A stretch of 64,000 nucleotides of DNA from Ekhidna lutea (GTDB lineage Bacteria > Bacteroidota > Bacteroidia > Cytophagales > Cyclobacteriaceae). Positions 1-8,531 of the stretch are shown here, piece after piece. The notes under the pieces were generated by a model. That model saw only the letters and a program-made list of their open reading frames with translations, ran no database searches and had not been told where the DNA came from. Position 1 is the first letter of the stretch; every line of letters begins with the position of its first letter. The stretch is taken from positions 806,001 to 870,000 of the forward strand of contig NZ_FZPD01000001.1 of NCBI RefSeq assembly GCF_900188325.1, in the 5' to 3' direction. A program made the translations under genes and the position numbers.

Positions 1-436
1 GTTCATACTTTTCCAGGTACTCCTTATAAACCTCGAAGAAATGCTTCCTCATTTGCGGATGCTCGCGTTGTGGGTCTGGTGTCCATGGAATGTCAATATT
101 GTTAAGTAGATAGAAATCATAATGCCTTTCAGAAAGCTGTTCTTCAATCCATGCATCCGTACTTCCATATTTATGGTCGCTCCAAATTTTAATCACAATT
201 AAATTGGTGTCACAGATCAGGAAATTATTCGCATACTCAGCCTTTTCATCCTCCCATGCTAGCTGCCCTTCTGCAATTGACTTAAGATCATGCTGCTCAT
301 AATCCCGATCCAGTCGATCCAGGTAAAAGCGGGCATATTCCGGTACCCATTCAGTATCATAGTGCCTGGCCAGATGCTGACATAGTTCACTTTTCCCGGT
401 TGATTCCGGCCCGATTACAGCTATTTTTTTTACCAT
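1..436 (-). CDS. NadR-like nicotinamide riboside kinase / AAA ATPase (3' end cut off by window)
   Basis: The reverse strand reads from an ATG at 434-436 without a stop to the window edge, so the C-terminus is missing. The N-terminus reads MVKKIAVIGPESTGKSELC, a P-loop (GPESTGKS) typical of the kinase domain of NadR, which phosphorylates nicotinamide riboside to NMN in NAD salvage. Further in, a Tyr/Arg-rich VPEYARFYL segment and a CDTN segment (DTNLIVIKIWSD) match the same family. An in-frame ATG at 443-445 would add three residues, but MVKK is the more usual start. It lies just downstream of pnuC on the same strand, so import and phosphorylation are probably coupled. The adenylyltransferase domain, if any, would lie elsewhere. 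Confidence 0.82.
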   Translation of the reverse strand, partial: MVKKIAVIGPESTGKSELCQHLARHYDTEWVPEYARFYLDRLDRDYEQHDLKSIAEGQLAWEDEKAEYANNFLICDTNLIVIKIWSDHKYGSTDAWIEEQLSERHYDFYLLNNIDIPWTPDPQREHPQMRKHFFEVYKEYLEKYE

Positions 437-456
437 AAGTAGCATTGACTGACCCT

Positions 457-498
457 GAAATCTCGAAGAGATTTCTCCCCTCTCTTTCAAGAGAGGGG
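457..498. repeat. double-hairpin intergenic palindrome
   Basis: Two adjacent perfect inverted repeats sit between pnuC and the NadR-like gene: GAAATCTC/GAGATTTC (457-464 and 468-475) and CCCCTCTCTT/AAGAGAGGGG (477-486 and 489-498). They are followed by a T-rich run at 508-519. This resembles the short dispersed palindromic elements common between genes in Bacteroidota, and could also attenuate or stabilise the pnuC-nadR transcript. Only one copy is seen here, so its repeat status is inferred. Confidence 0.5.
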
Positions 499-517
499 TT
501 GGGGAGAGTTTATTTTT

Positions 518-1126
518 TTAATTCTCACCCATCAACAATTTTCTTCTCCACGACAGCCATCCAAGCACAGCGATGTAGGTAAACACCAGAAATTGGAAGC
601 TGGTAAACGGAAGGCCTTTATAGATATAAAGTGGAATGGCAATCAGGTCACAGGCGATCCAGAAAAGCCAGTGTTCGATTTTTTTCAGTGCCATCAGGTA
701 CATGCCTGTCACAGCAAGGCCAGTAGTCATAGCATCTAGTATCGGTACATCACTATCCGTGAATTTTATAAGGAGCAGATAAATAATGACGAAGGCAGCT
801 ATGAATGTTGAAACATTGAGCACGTGACCCCATCCGGTACTTCTGGTAATTGGAATTTGACTTCTGCCAATATCCTTGGTGTTTTTCCAGTTCCACCAGC
901 CATATACACTCATAAAGAAATAGTAAGTGTTGATTCCCGTTTCTGCATACAAACCATACTCGTAAGTGAGATATACAAAAATCACCACACTAATTATCCC
1001 AAATGGATAAACCAGAATTTTTTCCTGTTTACTAAACCAAACACTGAGGATACCGCAAATCACGGCGATAAACTCAAGCCAGGTGGTTTCTAAAAGTTGC
1101 TCGTAAAATGAATTCCAGATCTCCAT
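518..1126 (-). CDS. pnuC: PnuC-family nicotinamide riboside transporter
   Basis: This 202-residue integral membrane protein has about seven hydrophobic segments. It belongs to the PnuC (SWEET-fold) family of facilitators for vitamin-type substrates, chiefly nicotinamide riboside. Supporting motifs are the YGWWNWK motif near residue 75 (the family WxxW signature), the EHWLFWIACD segment near 150 and the YKGLPFTSFQF segment near 170. Some Bacteroidota PnuC paralogues carry thiamine instead, but the next gene on the strand encodes a NadR-like riboside kinase, which favours nicotinamide riboside. No clear TPP riboswitch was recognised in the roughly 180 bases upstream. Confidence 0.88.
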   Translation of the reverse strand: MEIWNSFYEQLLETTWLEFIAVICGILSVWFSKQEKILVYPFGIISVVIFVYLTYEYGLYAETGINTYYFFMSVYGWWNWKNTKDIGRSQIPITRSTGWGHVLNVSTFIAAFVIIYLLLIKFTDSDVPILDAMTTGLAVTGMYLMALKKIEHWLFWIACDLIAIPLYIYKGLPFTSFQFLVFTYIAVLGWLSWRRKLLMGEN

Positions 1127-1266
1127 ATTATTTGAAATTTAAAATAAGGCCGCTTGTTACATATCATCTCTTTCTTTCGATATGTCTCAATAACCATGTT
1201 GAGCGTTATGCTCATCCATACGGTAAAAATATGTCTTGTCATAGTACTTATTCTATGGAACCGACA

Positions 1267-1274
1267 TAATTTTG
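1267..1274 (+). promoter_or_regulatory. candidate -7 box for guaB
   Basis: TAATTTTG matches the Bacteroidota TAnnTTTG -7 consensus and lies 37 bases before the guaB ATG. No TTG -33 element is found at the usual 19-21 base spacing, so support is from one box only. Confidence 0.4.
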
Positions 1275-1311
1275 CACGGCAAATAATCATTACAGTTCAG
1301 TATTATTTGCC

Positions 1312-2781
1312 ATGACTACAAACGACAAATTTCTCTTCGAAGCGCTCACCTACGATGATGTGCTTCTTCTCCCCGGTTATTCTGAAGTACTTCCACGTGA
1401 TACAGATACGTCTGCTCAGATCACACGAAATATCCGACTAAATATTCCATTGGTTTCAGCTGCGATGGATACCGTAACCGAGGCGAAACTAGCGATCGCC
1501 ATGGCACTAGAGGGCGGAATCGGCATTATTCACAAGAACATGACGATCGATAACCAGGCCATTCAGGTGAGGAAAGTAAAGCGATCGCAAAGTGGAATGA
1601 TTCTGGACCCAATCACCCTGCATGTGGATGCTACTGTTGCAGATGCTGAGGCGATCATGAAAGAAAATAAAATTGGGGGAATCCCTGTCGTAGATAAAGA
1701 TGATAAGCTCATTGGTATTGTAACTAACAGAGATTTACGTTTCGAGAAGATGCCTAAGAAGCCGGTAAAGGACATCATGACGAAAGACAATCTGATCACA
1801 GCTACGGCAGAGGTTGGACTGAATGAAGCTGAGGCAATTCTTCAGGAACATAAAATCGAAAAGCTTCCAATAGTTGATAAGAACGGTAAACTAACCGGAC
1901 TGATTACGTATAAAGACATCCTTAAAAACAAGGACAGACCCAACGCATGTAAAGATGAGTACGGCCGATTAAGAGTGGGTGCTGCTGTTGGTGTGACACC
2001 AGATATCGAAGATCGTATCGCTGCTTTAGTCAAAGCGGGTGTTGATCTGGTATCCATTGATACCGCACATGGTCACTCCAAAGGAGTAATCGATATGGCT
2101 AAAAGAATCAAGAAGGCCTTTCCTGACTTGGAGACGATTGTTGGAAACATCGCAACTCCCGAAGCAGCAAAAGCGCTGGTCGAAGCAGGGGCTGATGCAA
2201 TAAAAGTTGGAGTAGGACCTGGTAGTATCTGTACTACCAGAGTTATTGCAGGAGTTGGCGTTCCGCAACTTTCTGCAGTGTATGAGTCTTCCCAAGCGAT
2301 CAAAGGATCAGGGGTTCCTGTCGTAGCAGATGGAGGAGTCAGGTTCTCAGGAGACGTGGTAAAAGCCATCGCCGGAGGAGGAAATACCGTAATGATCGGG
2401 TCATTGCTTGCCGGTACAGAAGAAGCTCCAGGAGAGGTGATCCTTTACGAAGGAAGAAAATTCAAATCTTACCGGGGCATGGGTTCGGTGGAGGCGATGG
2501 AAGAAGGGTCCAAAGACCGATACTTCCAGGATGCAGAAGATGACATCAAAAAATTAGTACCGGAAGGAATCGTCGGTCGAGTACCTTTCAAAGGATCTGT
2601 TCAAGAAGTACTTTACCAAATGGTAGGTGGACTAAAAGCAGGCATGGGTTATTGCGGTGCAGGAAGCATTGAAGCTTTACAGGAAGCCAAGTTTGTGAAG
2701 ATCTCAGGTGCAGGAGTAGCTGAAAGCCACCCCCACGATATTCATATTACACGGGAAGCACCTAATTATAGTAGGAAGTGA
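1312..2781 (+). CDS. guaB: inosine-5'-monophosphate dehydrogenase
   Basis: Full-length IMP dehydrogenase (489 residues; family usually about 490). It oxidises IMP to XMP with NAD+, the committed step to guanine nucleotides, in the cytoplasm. The N-terminal barrel strand (TYDDVLLLPGYS), two CBS domains (roughly residues 95-150 and 155-210), the GPGSICTTR loop with catalytic Cys307, the GGVRFSGD phosphate-binding loop and the YRGMGS flap are all visible. The start ATG follows a -7 box and gives the normal family N-terminus. It is monocistronic; the next gene is convergent and its stop codon abuts directly. Confidence 0.97.
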   Translation: MTTNDKFLFEALTYDDVLLLPGYSEVLPRDTDTSAQITRNIRLNIPLVSAAMDTVTEAKLAIAMALEGGIGIIHKNMTIDNQAIQVRKVKRSQSGMILDPITLHVDATVADAEAIMKENKIGGIPVVDKDDKLIGIVTNRDLRFEKMPKKPVKDIMTKDNLITATAEVGLNEAEAILQEHKIEKLPIVDKNGKLTGLITYKDILKNKDRPNACKDEYGRLRVGAAVGVTPDIEDRIAALVKAGVDLVSIDTAHGHSKGVIDMAKRIKKAFPDLETIVGNIATPEAAKALVEAGADAIKVGVGPGSICTTRVIAGVGVPQLSAVYESSQAIKGSGVPVVADGGVRFSGDVVKAIAGGGNTVMIGSLLAGTEEAPGEVILYEGRKFKSYRGMGSVEAMEEGSKDRYFQDAEDDIKKLVPEGIVGRVPFKGSVQEVLYQMVGGLKAGMGYCGAGSIEALQEAKFVKISGAGVAESHPHDIHITREAPNYSRK

Positions 2782-3486
2782 TTATGCTATACAATCAGTC
2801 TTGATTAGTATCACATTAATTTTCCTTAAGTATTCCTTGAAATCACTGTAGCTTGTAGATTTAGCCTTAGATTCTTTGATAAATTGATCAAATAGTATCT
2901 TTACTTCACTTTTATCTATCGATTCACTAAATGAATAGAAAGAGTAACCGCTATACTCAAAAAAAGAATCGTGAAGTGTAATTTGGAAGTACGGAGTTTT
3001 ATTATTGAAAACCTCGATCTCATTCTTATTCAGGTCACCAATGATGGAAAAACAACCCGTTGATGCATAGAAATAGTCTAAATCTTTTTTATCGCGAGGA
3101 ACAACCCATTCCTGGCAGGGCGAGATGTCAATCAAATTGACTTCAATTATATCTGATGTCCTAAGTTTTATAGTTTCTTCTGGTAAAAAAGCTTTTATAG
3201 TATACGCTCTTTCATCAAGAAGAGAATCTGAATTATTCGGACTAAGTGTGTAGAATTTTTGATAGACAGTAATTTCATCTTCATATGCTATATACTCAAA
3301 GAAGAATTCCTGAAATTCTAAATCTTCATGCCTCTCATAAAGCTCGTTCCAAGACGAAAAGACATATCCTTCGTGCTTTTTACTTAGAGTGGTCAATTCA
3401 ACTTTATATTGTTGGCAGACGTAACCACCTGCATATATTGAACTATTTGAAAGTACTAAAAGAAGAATGCTAATGATTTGCTTCAT
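2782..3486 (-). CDS. hypothetical secreted protein
   Basis: This 234-residue protein starts with a clear signal peptide (MKQIISILLLVLSNSSIYAG), with cleavage likely near residue 19, so it is exported to the periplasm or beyond. The mature part is acidic and rich in aromatic residues, with a few scattered cysteines (for example near YVCQQYK, SPCQEW, STGCF and the C-terminal DCIA) that may pair. I do not recognise a family. It has no operon partner: guaB converges on it and psd lies upstream on the same strand with a short gap. Function unknown. Confidence 0.7.
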   Translation of the reverse strand: MKQIISILLLVLSNSSIYAGGYVCQQYKVELTTLSKKHEGYVFSSWNELYERHEDLEFQEFFFEYIAYEDEITVYQKFYTLSPNNSDSLLDERAYTIKAFLPEETIKLRTSDIIEVNLIDISPCQEWVVPRDKKDLDYFYASTGCFSIIGDLNKNEIEVFNNKTPYFQITLHDSFFEYSGYSFYSFSESIDKSEVKILFDQFIKESKAKSTSYSDFKEYLRKINVILIKTDCIA

Positions 3487-3515
3487 ATTAATTGATTAAC
3501 AAAAAGCTAACCACA

Positions 3516-4172
3516 TTATGAAAGAACCGCCACCTCAGTCTCTCCACCTTTCGTCAAATCACCAATTTTTACTTTGATGTCTGCATCTAGTGGAAGGAAT
3601 AAATCTACCCGACTACCAAAGCGTATGAAGCCAACGTGTGAGCCTTGATCTACTGCATCACCTACTTGTGGATAGAAAGCGATTCGGCGCGCTACAGCGC
3701 CGGCGATCTGACGCATAAGAATAGTCGCCCCATTTTCTGCTTTGAAGCCAACAGAGGTGCGCTCATTTTCCGTACTTGATTTTGGGTGCCAGGCTACTAA
3801 AAATTTGCCCGGATGATATTTAAAGAAATCAACCACTCCTTTGATCGGGCTTCTGTTTACATGCACATTGAGTGGTGACATGAAGATCGAAACCTGGATG
3901 CGATCCTCTTTGTGGTATTCGTCCTCATAGGTCTTTTCAATAACGACTACTTTTCCTTCTGCTGGAGCATAAACTACTCCATCTTTTGGTGGCGTTTCCA
4001 CTTTTGGGAATCGGAAAAAACGGACTACCAGGATCATGAAAATAATTGCGGCAGCTGCAAGGATCATTTGCACAATGAATATTGGGATCAGCCAATAAAG
4101 CAAGGCATACAGTCCACCTGTAAGCACCGCCATCAATGGGATCATCTTTAAGCCTTCCTTGTGTAGTCTCAT
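3516..4172 (-). CDS. psd: phosphatidylserine decarboxylase (short Psd type)
   Basis: This 218-residue proenzyme converts phosphatidylserine to phosphatidylethanolamine at the inner membrane. It has two N-terminal hydrophobic segments (residues about 10-50), the YAPAEGKVV strand, the SIFMSPLNVHVNRSP segment with the conserved His residues, and a C-terminal RFGSRVDLFLP motif. The Gly-Ser bond in that motif is the expected self-cleavage site that makes the pyruvoyl group. The length fits the short Psd class common in Bacteroidota. cdsA, another phospholipid gene, lies two genes upstream on the same strand. Confidence 0.94.
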   Translation of the reverse strand: MRLHKEGLKMIPLMAVLTGGLYALLYWLIPIFIVQMILAAAAIIFMILVVRFFRFPKVETPPKDGVVYAPAEGKVVVIEKTYEDEYHKEDRIQVSIFMSPLNVHVNRSPIKGVVDFFKYHPGKFLVAWHPKSSTENERTSVGFKAENGATILMRQIAGAVARRIAFYPQVGDAVDQGSHVGFIRFGSRVDLFLPLDADIKVKIGDLTKGGETEVAVLS

Positions 4173-4189
4173 GTCGAATTATTTAGAAT

Positions 4190-4245
4190 GTCATGCTGAA
4201 CAAAGTGAAGCATCTATGAGATTCTTCGCATGCGCTCAGAATGAC
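4190..4245. repeat. imperfect inverted repeat, GTCATGCTGA...TCAGAATGAC type
   Basis: GTCATGCTGA (4190-4199) and TCAGAATGAC (4236-4245) are inverted with nine of ten positions pairing, enclosing a stretch typical of a widespread intergenic palindromic element seen in many Bacteroidota genomes. It lies between gdhA and psd and may act as a transcript-end structure. A second perfect palindrome, GTCGCTAGCGAC, follows near 4267. Confidence 0.5.
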
Positions 4246-4277
4246 AGTTTTAATAAATGGCTGCCGTCGCTAGCGAC

Positions 4278-5552
4278 TTAGAAGCCGCCTCGGTATTTGT
4301 ACGTCTTAGCCACCTTATCAATCGCTACTATGTAGGCAGCAATACGCATGCTTACGCCATAGTCCTGAGCCGTTTTGTACACTTTGTCAAAAGCTGTCTT
4401 CATGATACGGTCAGAGCGTCTGCTTACACGCTCACGTGTCCAGCCATAACCCAGTCGGTTTTGAACCCACTCAAAGTAAGATACTGTCACACCACCAGCA
4501 TTCGCCAGAATATCTGGTACGGCTAAGATTCCTTTTTCATTCAATATTGCATCTGCTTTTGCGGATGTAGGGCCGTTAGCTCCTTCTACGATCATCTTCG
4601 CCTTGATTTTGTCGGCGTTTTCTTTCGTGATTACATCCTCAATAGCAGCAGGCACAAGCACATCCACCTCAAGAAGAAGCAGTTCATTCGGATCAATTTT
4701 TTCAGCTCCTGAAAATCCCTCAAGGCTTCCATTGTTAGCGTTGCGATATTCCATCGCTTTTTTGATGTTGATGCCCTCGCCGTTGTAGTATGCGCCGGAA
4801 AGGTCACTCACAGCGACGATGTTCACACCCCTTTCTTCCAAAAGCTGTGCTGCCCACGAGCCCACATTACCAAATCCCTGAATGGCACAGGTGGCTTTGA
4901 ACGGATTAATTTTTTGTTTTTCCATGGCAGCCAGGGCTGAAATCATAACCCCTCTACCGGTTGCCTCTTCTCTTCCTAAAGAACCTCCAAGCACCAATGG
5001 CTTACCAGTCACTACGGAGTTGATGGTCATGCCCTGGTTTCGGGAATATTGGTCCATCATCCACGCCATCTCTCTTGGCCCTGTTCCCATATCCGGAGCA
5101 GGAATGTCTCGATCTTTACCAAACACATCATGCATAGCCTGTGTGAACGCCCTTGTTAAACGTTCAACCTCACCTGCTGACATCTCACGTGGATTGCATT
5201 TAATTCCTCCTTTGGCACCACCGTAAGGAATGTCCACAACGGCACACTTCCATGTCATCCAAGCTGCGAGAGCCTTCACCTCATCGATATTGACATCCAT
5301 GTCGTAGCGCACGCCACCCTTAGAAGGGCCGAGAATGGTGGAGTGAATGACACGATATCCTTCAAATACCTTGATGGAACCACTGTCCATGGTCACTGGA
5401 AGGGAGACAATCACCTGTTTGGCAGGGGTCTTCAACACATCATACACTTCCTGATCCAAACCGAGATGCTCAGCTGCAATCTGGAAACGAGACATCATGG
5501 ATTCAAATGGATTGTCTCTGTCCTTTATTGGCGCGGGTTCTATATATGCCAT
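4278..5552 (-). CDS. gdhA: NAD(P)-dependent glutamate dehydrogenase
   Basis: This 424-residue Glu/Leu/Phe/Val dehydrogenase interconverts glutamate and 2-oxoglutarate plus ammonia in the cytoplasm. The substrate-binding PYGGAKGGIK motif with catalytic Lys lies near residue 110, followed by the APDMGTGPREM segment near 155 and the Rossmann GFGNVGSWAA loop near 228. The VEGANGPT motif lies near 322. The length matches the hexameric bacterial class of about 420 residues. The ATG is preceded, after about 40 bases, by a -7 box. The gene is monocistronic; a palindrome lies just after the stop. Confidence 0.94.
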   Translation of the reverse strand: MAYIEPAPIKDRDNPFESMMSRFQIAAEHLGLDQEVYDVLKTPAKQVIVSLPVTMDSGSIKVFEGYRVIHSTILGPSKGGVRYDMDVNIDEVKALAAWMTWKCAVVDIPYGGAKGGIKCNPREMSAGEVERLTRAFTQAMHDVFGKDRDIPAPDMGTGPREMAWMMDQYSRNQGMTINSVVTGKPLVLGGSLGREEATGRGVMISALAAMEKQKINPFKATCAIQGFGNVGSWAAQLLEERGVNIVAVSDLSGAYYNGEGINIKKAMEYRNANNGSLEGFSGAEKIDPNELLLLEVDVLVPAAIEDVITKENADKIKAKMIVEGANGPTSAKADAILNEKGILAVPDILANAGGVTVSYFEWVQNRLGYGWTRERVSRRSDRIMKTAFDKVYKTAQDYGVSMRIAAYIVAIDKVAKTYKYRGGF

Positions 5553-5593
5553 AGGAATAAAATAAAATCGGGGTTGTTGTTTATTTACAGGCG

Positions 5594-5601
5594 CAAAACT
5601 A
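5594..5601 (-). promoter_or_regulatory. candidate -7 box for gdhA
   Basis: Read on the minus strand this is TAGTTTTG, matching TAnnTTTG, about 42 bases upstream of the gdhA ATG. No well-spaced -33 TTG is seen. Confidence 0.35.
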
Positions 5602-5619
5602 AGCTGAATTCCGCTCTCT

Positions 5620-6438
5620 TTAGAATAATTTCAAGAAAACTACTACGAATGGAACAGCGATTAAAAGACTGTCAAATCTGTCTAGAAATCCACCATGCCC
5701 GGGAATGATGGTTCCGGAATCTTTGATCTGAATGGAGCGCTTGAAATGAGACTCCACCAGATCTCCATAGGTACCGGCAATCACCACGATGATAGAGACA
5801 CTGATCCACTCAATTGGGTTCAGTCCTTCGAAGTAAAAACCAATCAAAATAGCAGTCAAAATAGCTGTACAAGCTCCACCAATACTTCCCTCCCAGGATT
5901 TATTGGGTGATATGCGTTCAAATAGTTTTCTTCGACCAAAAAGAATTCCCGAAAAATATGCCCCCACATCATTCGCCCAGGTCAGGAAAAGCAGACCCAT
6001 TATGATTTCGTAGGAATATTCTCCACTGTAAAAAACAAGAATGTTTATGAGAGCAAATGGTACTGCGACATATAAAATGCCGAGGTAGAAAAGCGCAATA
6101 TTGATGAAAGGGTGGACGTCACTCTTTTTGTAAAGCTTGATCAGAAACACAAACGATGCGAGGGGAAAGAGCGCCATGTAATACTGCGATGGCAAAATAT
6201 CGGTTTCAATCAGAAAAGTTAAAATAAAAAGCAGGCCTCCAATGGTCACGCCTAATAATCGTATTGGGAGATAACTCTGTAGTCGCATGAGTCTGTAAAA
6301 CTCCCACATGGTCATGCAGGAGATAAACAGAAATACAGCAAAGAACCCCCACTCACTCCACAAGAGCGATAAAATGATGATCATGCCGCCAATAAGTGCT
6401 GAAAACAGGCGAGGTGCTAAATCCGGGTATTTACTCAA
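5620..6438 (-). CDS. cdsA: phosphatidate cytidylyltransferase
   Basis: CDP-diacylglycerol synthase (272 residues) uses CTP and phosphatidic acid in the inner membrane, supplying all phospholipid head-group pathways including the substrate of PS synthase upstream of Psd. It has about eight membrane segments. The family signature near the C-terminus is intact: SPNKSWEG, GDLVESHFKR and IIPGHGGFLDRFDS. The start is a TTG at 6436-6438 that overlaps the stop of the upstream DUF2007 gene (TTGAGTAA), consistent with translational coupling in a CPBP-DUF2007-cdsA operon. Confidence 0.95.
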   Translation of the reverse strand: MSKYPDLAPRLFSALIGGMIIILSLLWSEWGFFAVFLFISCMTMWEFYRLMRLQSYLPIRLLGVTIGGLLFILTFLIETDILPSQYYMALFPLASFVFLIKLYKKSDVHPFINIALFYLGILYVAVPFALINILVFYSGEYSYEIIMGLLFLTWANDVGAYFSGILFGRRKLFERISPNKSWEGSIGGACTAILTAILIGFYFEGLNPIEWISVSIIVVIAGTYGDLVESHFKRSIQIKDSGTIIPGHGGFLDRFDSLLIAVPFVVVFLKLF

Positions 6439-6637
6439 ACTTTATTTCTTCTTTAATGATTTTAATTGCCCGGATCACCTGATCAGGCGCCACAAATATT
6501 TCGAAATTTCCGAAACCATAAGCGGAAACTTTTTTATTTACAATGACAGGTTGCATGTCTAAGTCCTCAAGCACTTCCTTTACGATAAGCGCCCGGTACT
6601 CACGGTTGTCTTTAAAGACCGATTGCCAATCACGCAT
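6431..6637 (-). CDS. DUF2007-type small protein
   Basis: A 68-residue protein if started at the ATG at 6635-6637, which overlaps the stop of the CPBP protease gene by eight bases. It is one hydrophilic domain (starting MRDWQSVFKDN, with VLEDLDMQPVIVNKK and YGFGNFEIFVAPDQVIRA segments), matching the DUF2007 'putative signal transducing protein' family of small ferredoxin-like domains. Molecular role unknown. It is squeezed between the CPBP protease and cdsA genes with short overlaps on both sides, so it is certainly co-transcribed. A longer reading from further upstream would overlap the protease gene by over 50 bases and is less likely. Confidence 0.8.
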   Translation of the reverse strand: MRDWQSVFKDNREYRALIVKEVLEDLDMQPVIVNKKVSAYGFGNFEIFVAPDQVIRAIKIIKEEIKFE

Positions 6638-7502
6638 GCTGGAACTTTTTATAGAATATTCTGATAAGTAAAAAAGAAATGACAGCAAAAATCAAAATGG
6701 CCGGCCAGGGAGCAGCTTGCTCCATCTGTTCAGGTGAGACTTCCACAATGTCTTTTTGAGCTACATAAAGGGCTATTAGTGCCAATCCATTGTTAACCAG
6801 GTGACCGATCATAGCCACACTTAACTTGCCACTCCAGAAATAAAGATACCCAAAAAGTACCCCAAGAAACATCCTTGGAACAACTCCGAAAAATTGCATA
6901 TGAATGGCTGCAAATATGAGCCCTGTTACCCAAATGGCAATGTGCGGATTAGCAAATGCTTTTGCAAATAGATTTTGGATGAGGCCTCTGAATAACAACT
7001 CTTCTCCAATGGCAGGGATAATAGCAACGACCACTAGTGCCAGGATAAAATGACTGGTAGAGTTGAAGTTGGTTAAATGCTCTGTTAAGACTTTAAGTTG
7101 TTCTTCGGATCGTCTTGCCCATTCTGCCCATTCAGAATTGCCAAAATCCATATTCATGTTCCATTCACCTACAGCACTATTGACAACCATGAAGCTGATG
7201 GATATACCTATGGTTAAACCAATGGTTTGCAAGGATATTTTTGGGAAAAATTCGGTGAAAGGAATTTTCAACGCCACACCAATAAAAAGCGCAGAAGCAC
7301 CGATAAACATGAATGTAGCAGCAATGCCCTGAACAGCTAGTAAGAATATTGGATCCATGCCAAGGATCAGGTCGTTATCCACTTCTCCACCACTATTGCC
7401 CAGCATCATCACTCCTGAAATGTATGCTGTGAGCATTATTCCAAAGATCAACGCTCTGTTTTTTTGTTTATCCTCCGGGTAATTTCTTAGAATCTCCTGC
7501 AT
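6630..7502 (-). CDS. CPBP-family intramembrane metalloprotease
   Basis: This 290-residue polytopic membrane protein carries the CPBP (Rce1/Abi) signature: GEELLFRGLIQ (Glu167, Glu168, Arg172), FAAIH (His201) and a C-terminal HLVNN motif. Family members are glutamate-type intramembrane peptidases that process prenylated proteins or peptides, or protect against bacteriocins; the substrate here is unknown. It is first in an operon with a DUF2007 protein and cdsA. The start is supported by a -7 box at 7520-7527, about 18 bases upstream. Confidence 0.88.
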   Translation of the reverse strand: MQEILRNYPEDKQKNRALIFGIMLTAYISGVMMLGNSGGEVDNDLILGMDPIFLLAVQGIAATFMFIGASALFIGVALKIPFTEFFPKISLQTIGLTIGISISFMVVNSAVGEWNMNMDFGNSEWAEWARRSEEQLKVLTEHLTNFNSTSHFILALVVVAIIPAIGEELLFRGLIQNLFAKAFANPHIAIWVTGLIFAAIHMQFFGVVPRMFLGVLFGYLYFWSGKLSVAMIGHLVNNGLALIALYVAQKDIVEVSPEQMEQAAPWPAILIFAVISFLLIRIFYKKFQHA

Positions 7503-7507
7503 ATGGC

Positions 7508-7527
7508 TAACTTTGCGGACAAATATA
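7508..7527. promoter_or_regulatory. facing -7 boxes of divergent dusB and CPBP promoters
   Basis: TAACTTTG (7508-7515, plus strand, for dusB) and TATATTTG (7520-7527 read on the minus strand, for the CPBP operon) face each other with four bases between. The two transcripts would start within the other's box, so the promoters probably compete. Neither has a convincing -33 TTG. Confidence 0.45.
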
Positions 7528-7537
7528 ACCGTTCAAG

Positions 7538-8527
7538 GTGGTTAAAATCAGCGACATAGAAATAGGAGAGTTTCCATTACTTCTTGCACCCATGGAGGAT
7601 GTAAGTGATCCGCCATTTCGGGCCGTATGCAAGCAGAATGGAGCCGATTTGATGTATACCGAATTTATTTCTTCGGAAGGATTGATTCGGCATGCTGAAA
7701 AGAGTGTTCAGAAGCTTGATATCTACGATTATGAGCGCCCCATCGGGATTCAGATTTTTGGAGACAAAATTGAATCCATGCGCGAGGCTGCATCCATCGC
7801 GGAGGAGGCTGATCCGGAAATTATTGACATCAACTATGGGTGTCCGGTCAAGAAAGTAGCCTGCAAAGGTGCTGGAGCTGGTATACTATTGGATCTTCCG
7901 AAGATGCAGGAGATGACTGCTGAGATTGTGAAGCGAGTCAATAAACCTGTTACAGTTAAGACCAGACTTGGGTGGGATGATTCAACAATTAAGATTCAGG
8001 AAGTTGCACACCGACTGCAGGATGTGGGCATCCATGCCTTGAGTATACATGGGCGCACACGGAAGCAGATGTATAAGGGGGAGGCCAACTGGGAGCCAAT
8101 TGCAGAAGTGAAAAATGATCCGGGTATTCATATTCCAATCTTTGGAAATGGAGATATAGACTCACCAGAAAAAGCACTTGAGTACCGAAATAAATACGGC
8201 GTGGATGGAATCATGATTGGTCGTGCCGCCATTGGGTATCCATGGATCTTCAATGAGATTAAGCACTATATGAAAACAGGTGAGATTCTGGAAGCACCGT
8301 CGTTGGATGAACGAGTGAGGGTGGCTGTTCAGCACCTTGATTTTTCCATAGAATGGAAGGGGGAGAAGCTTGGTCTATTTGAGATGAGAAGGCACTACAC
8401 CAATTATTTCAGAGGCATACAAAACTTTAAGCCCACACGAACCACACTTGTTGAGTCTGAATCATATCAGGAAGTGAAAGAGACCCTGCTTCGGATTCCG
8501 GATGTTTATGGGGAGGTGATGGTATAA
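7538..8527 (+). CDS. dusB: tRNA-dihydrouridine synthase DusB
   Basis: This flavoenzyme (329 residues) reduces specific uridines in tRNA D-loops using NADPH. The TIM-barrel signatures are present: LLAPMEDVSDPPFR near residue 15, the FGDKIESM strand, INYGCPVKKVACKGAG near residue 100 with the catalytic Cys, VTVKTRLGW near 145 and SIHGRTRKQMYKG near 172, plus FGNGDI and the GRAAIGYPWIF C-terminal barrel motif. The start is a GTG at 7538, since no ATG lies closer to the conserved N-terminus. A small PH-like protein gene follows four bases downstream. Confidence 0.95.
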   Translation: MVKISDIEIGEFPLLLAPMEDVSDPPFRAVCKQNGADLMYTEFISSEGLIRHAEKSVQKLDIYDYERPIGIQIFGDKIESMREAASIAEEADPEIIDINYGCPVKKVACKGAGAGILLDLPKMQEMTAEIVKRVNKPVTVKTRLGWDDSTIKIQEVAHRLQDVGIHALSIHGRTRKQMYKGEANWEPIAEVKNDPGIHIPIFGNGDIDSPEKALEYRNKYGVDGIMIGRAAIGYPWIFNEIKHYMKTGEILEAPSLDERVRVAVQHLDFSIEWKGEKLGLFEMRRHYTNYFRGIQNFKPTRTTLVESESYQEVKETLLRIPDVYGEVMV

Positions 8528-8531
8528 AATT

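Noticed and set aside
824-1093. Open frame of 89 codons on the plus strand inside pnuC
   Set aside because: It is antisense to a well-supported membrane protein gene and has no family-like sequence.
1127-1311. Possible TPP or NAD riboswitch upstream of pnuC
   Set aside because: I found no recognisable riboswitch core in the upstream region; only a promoter box for guaB on the other strand.
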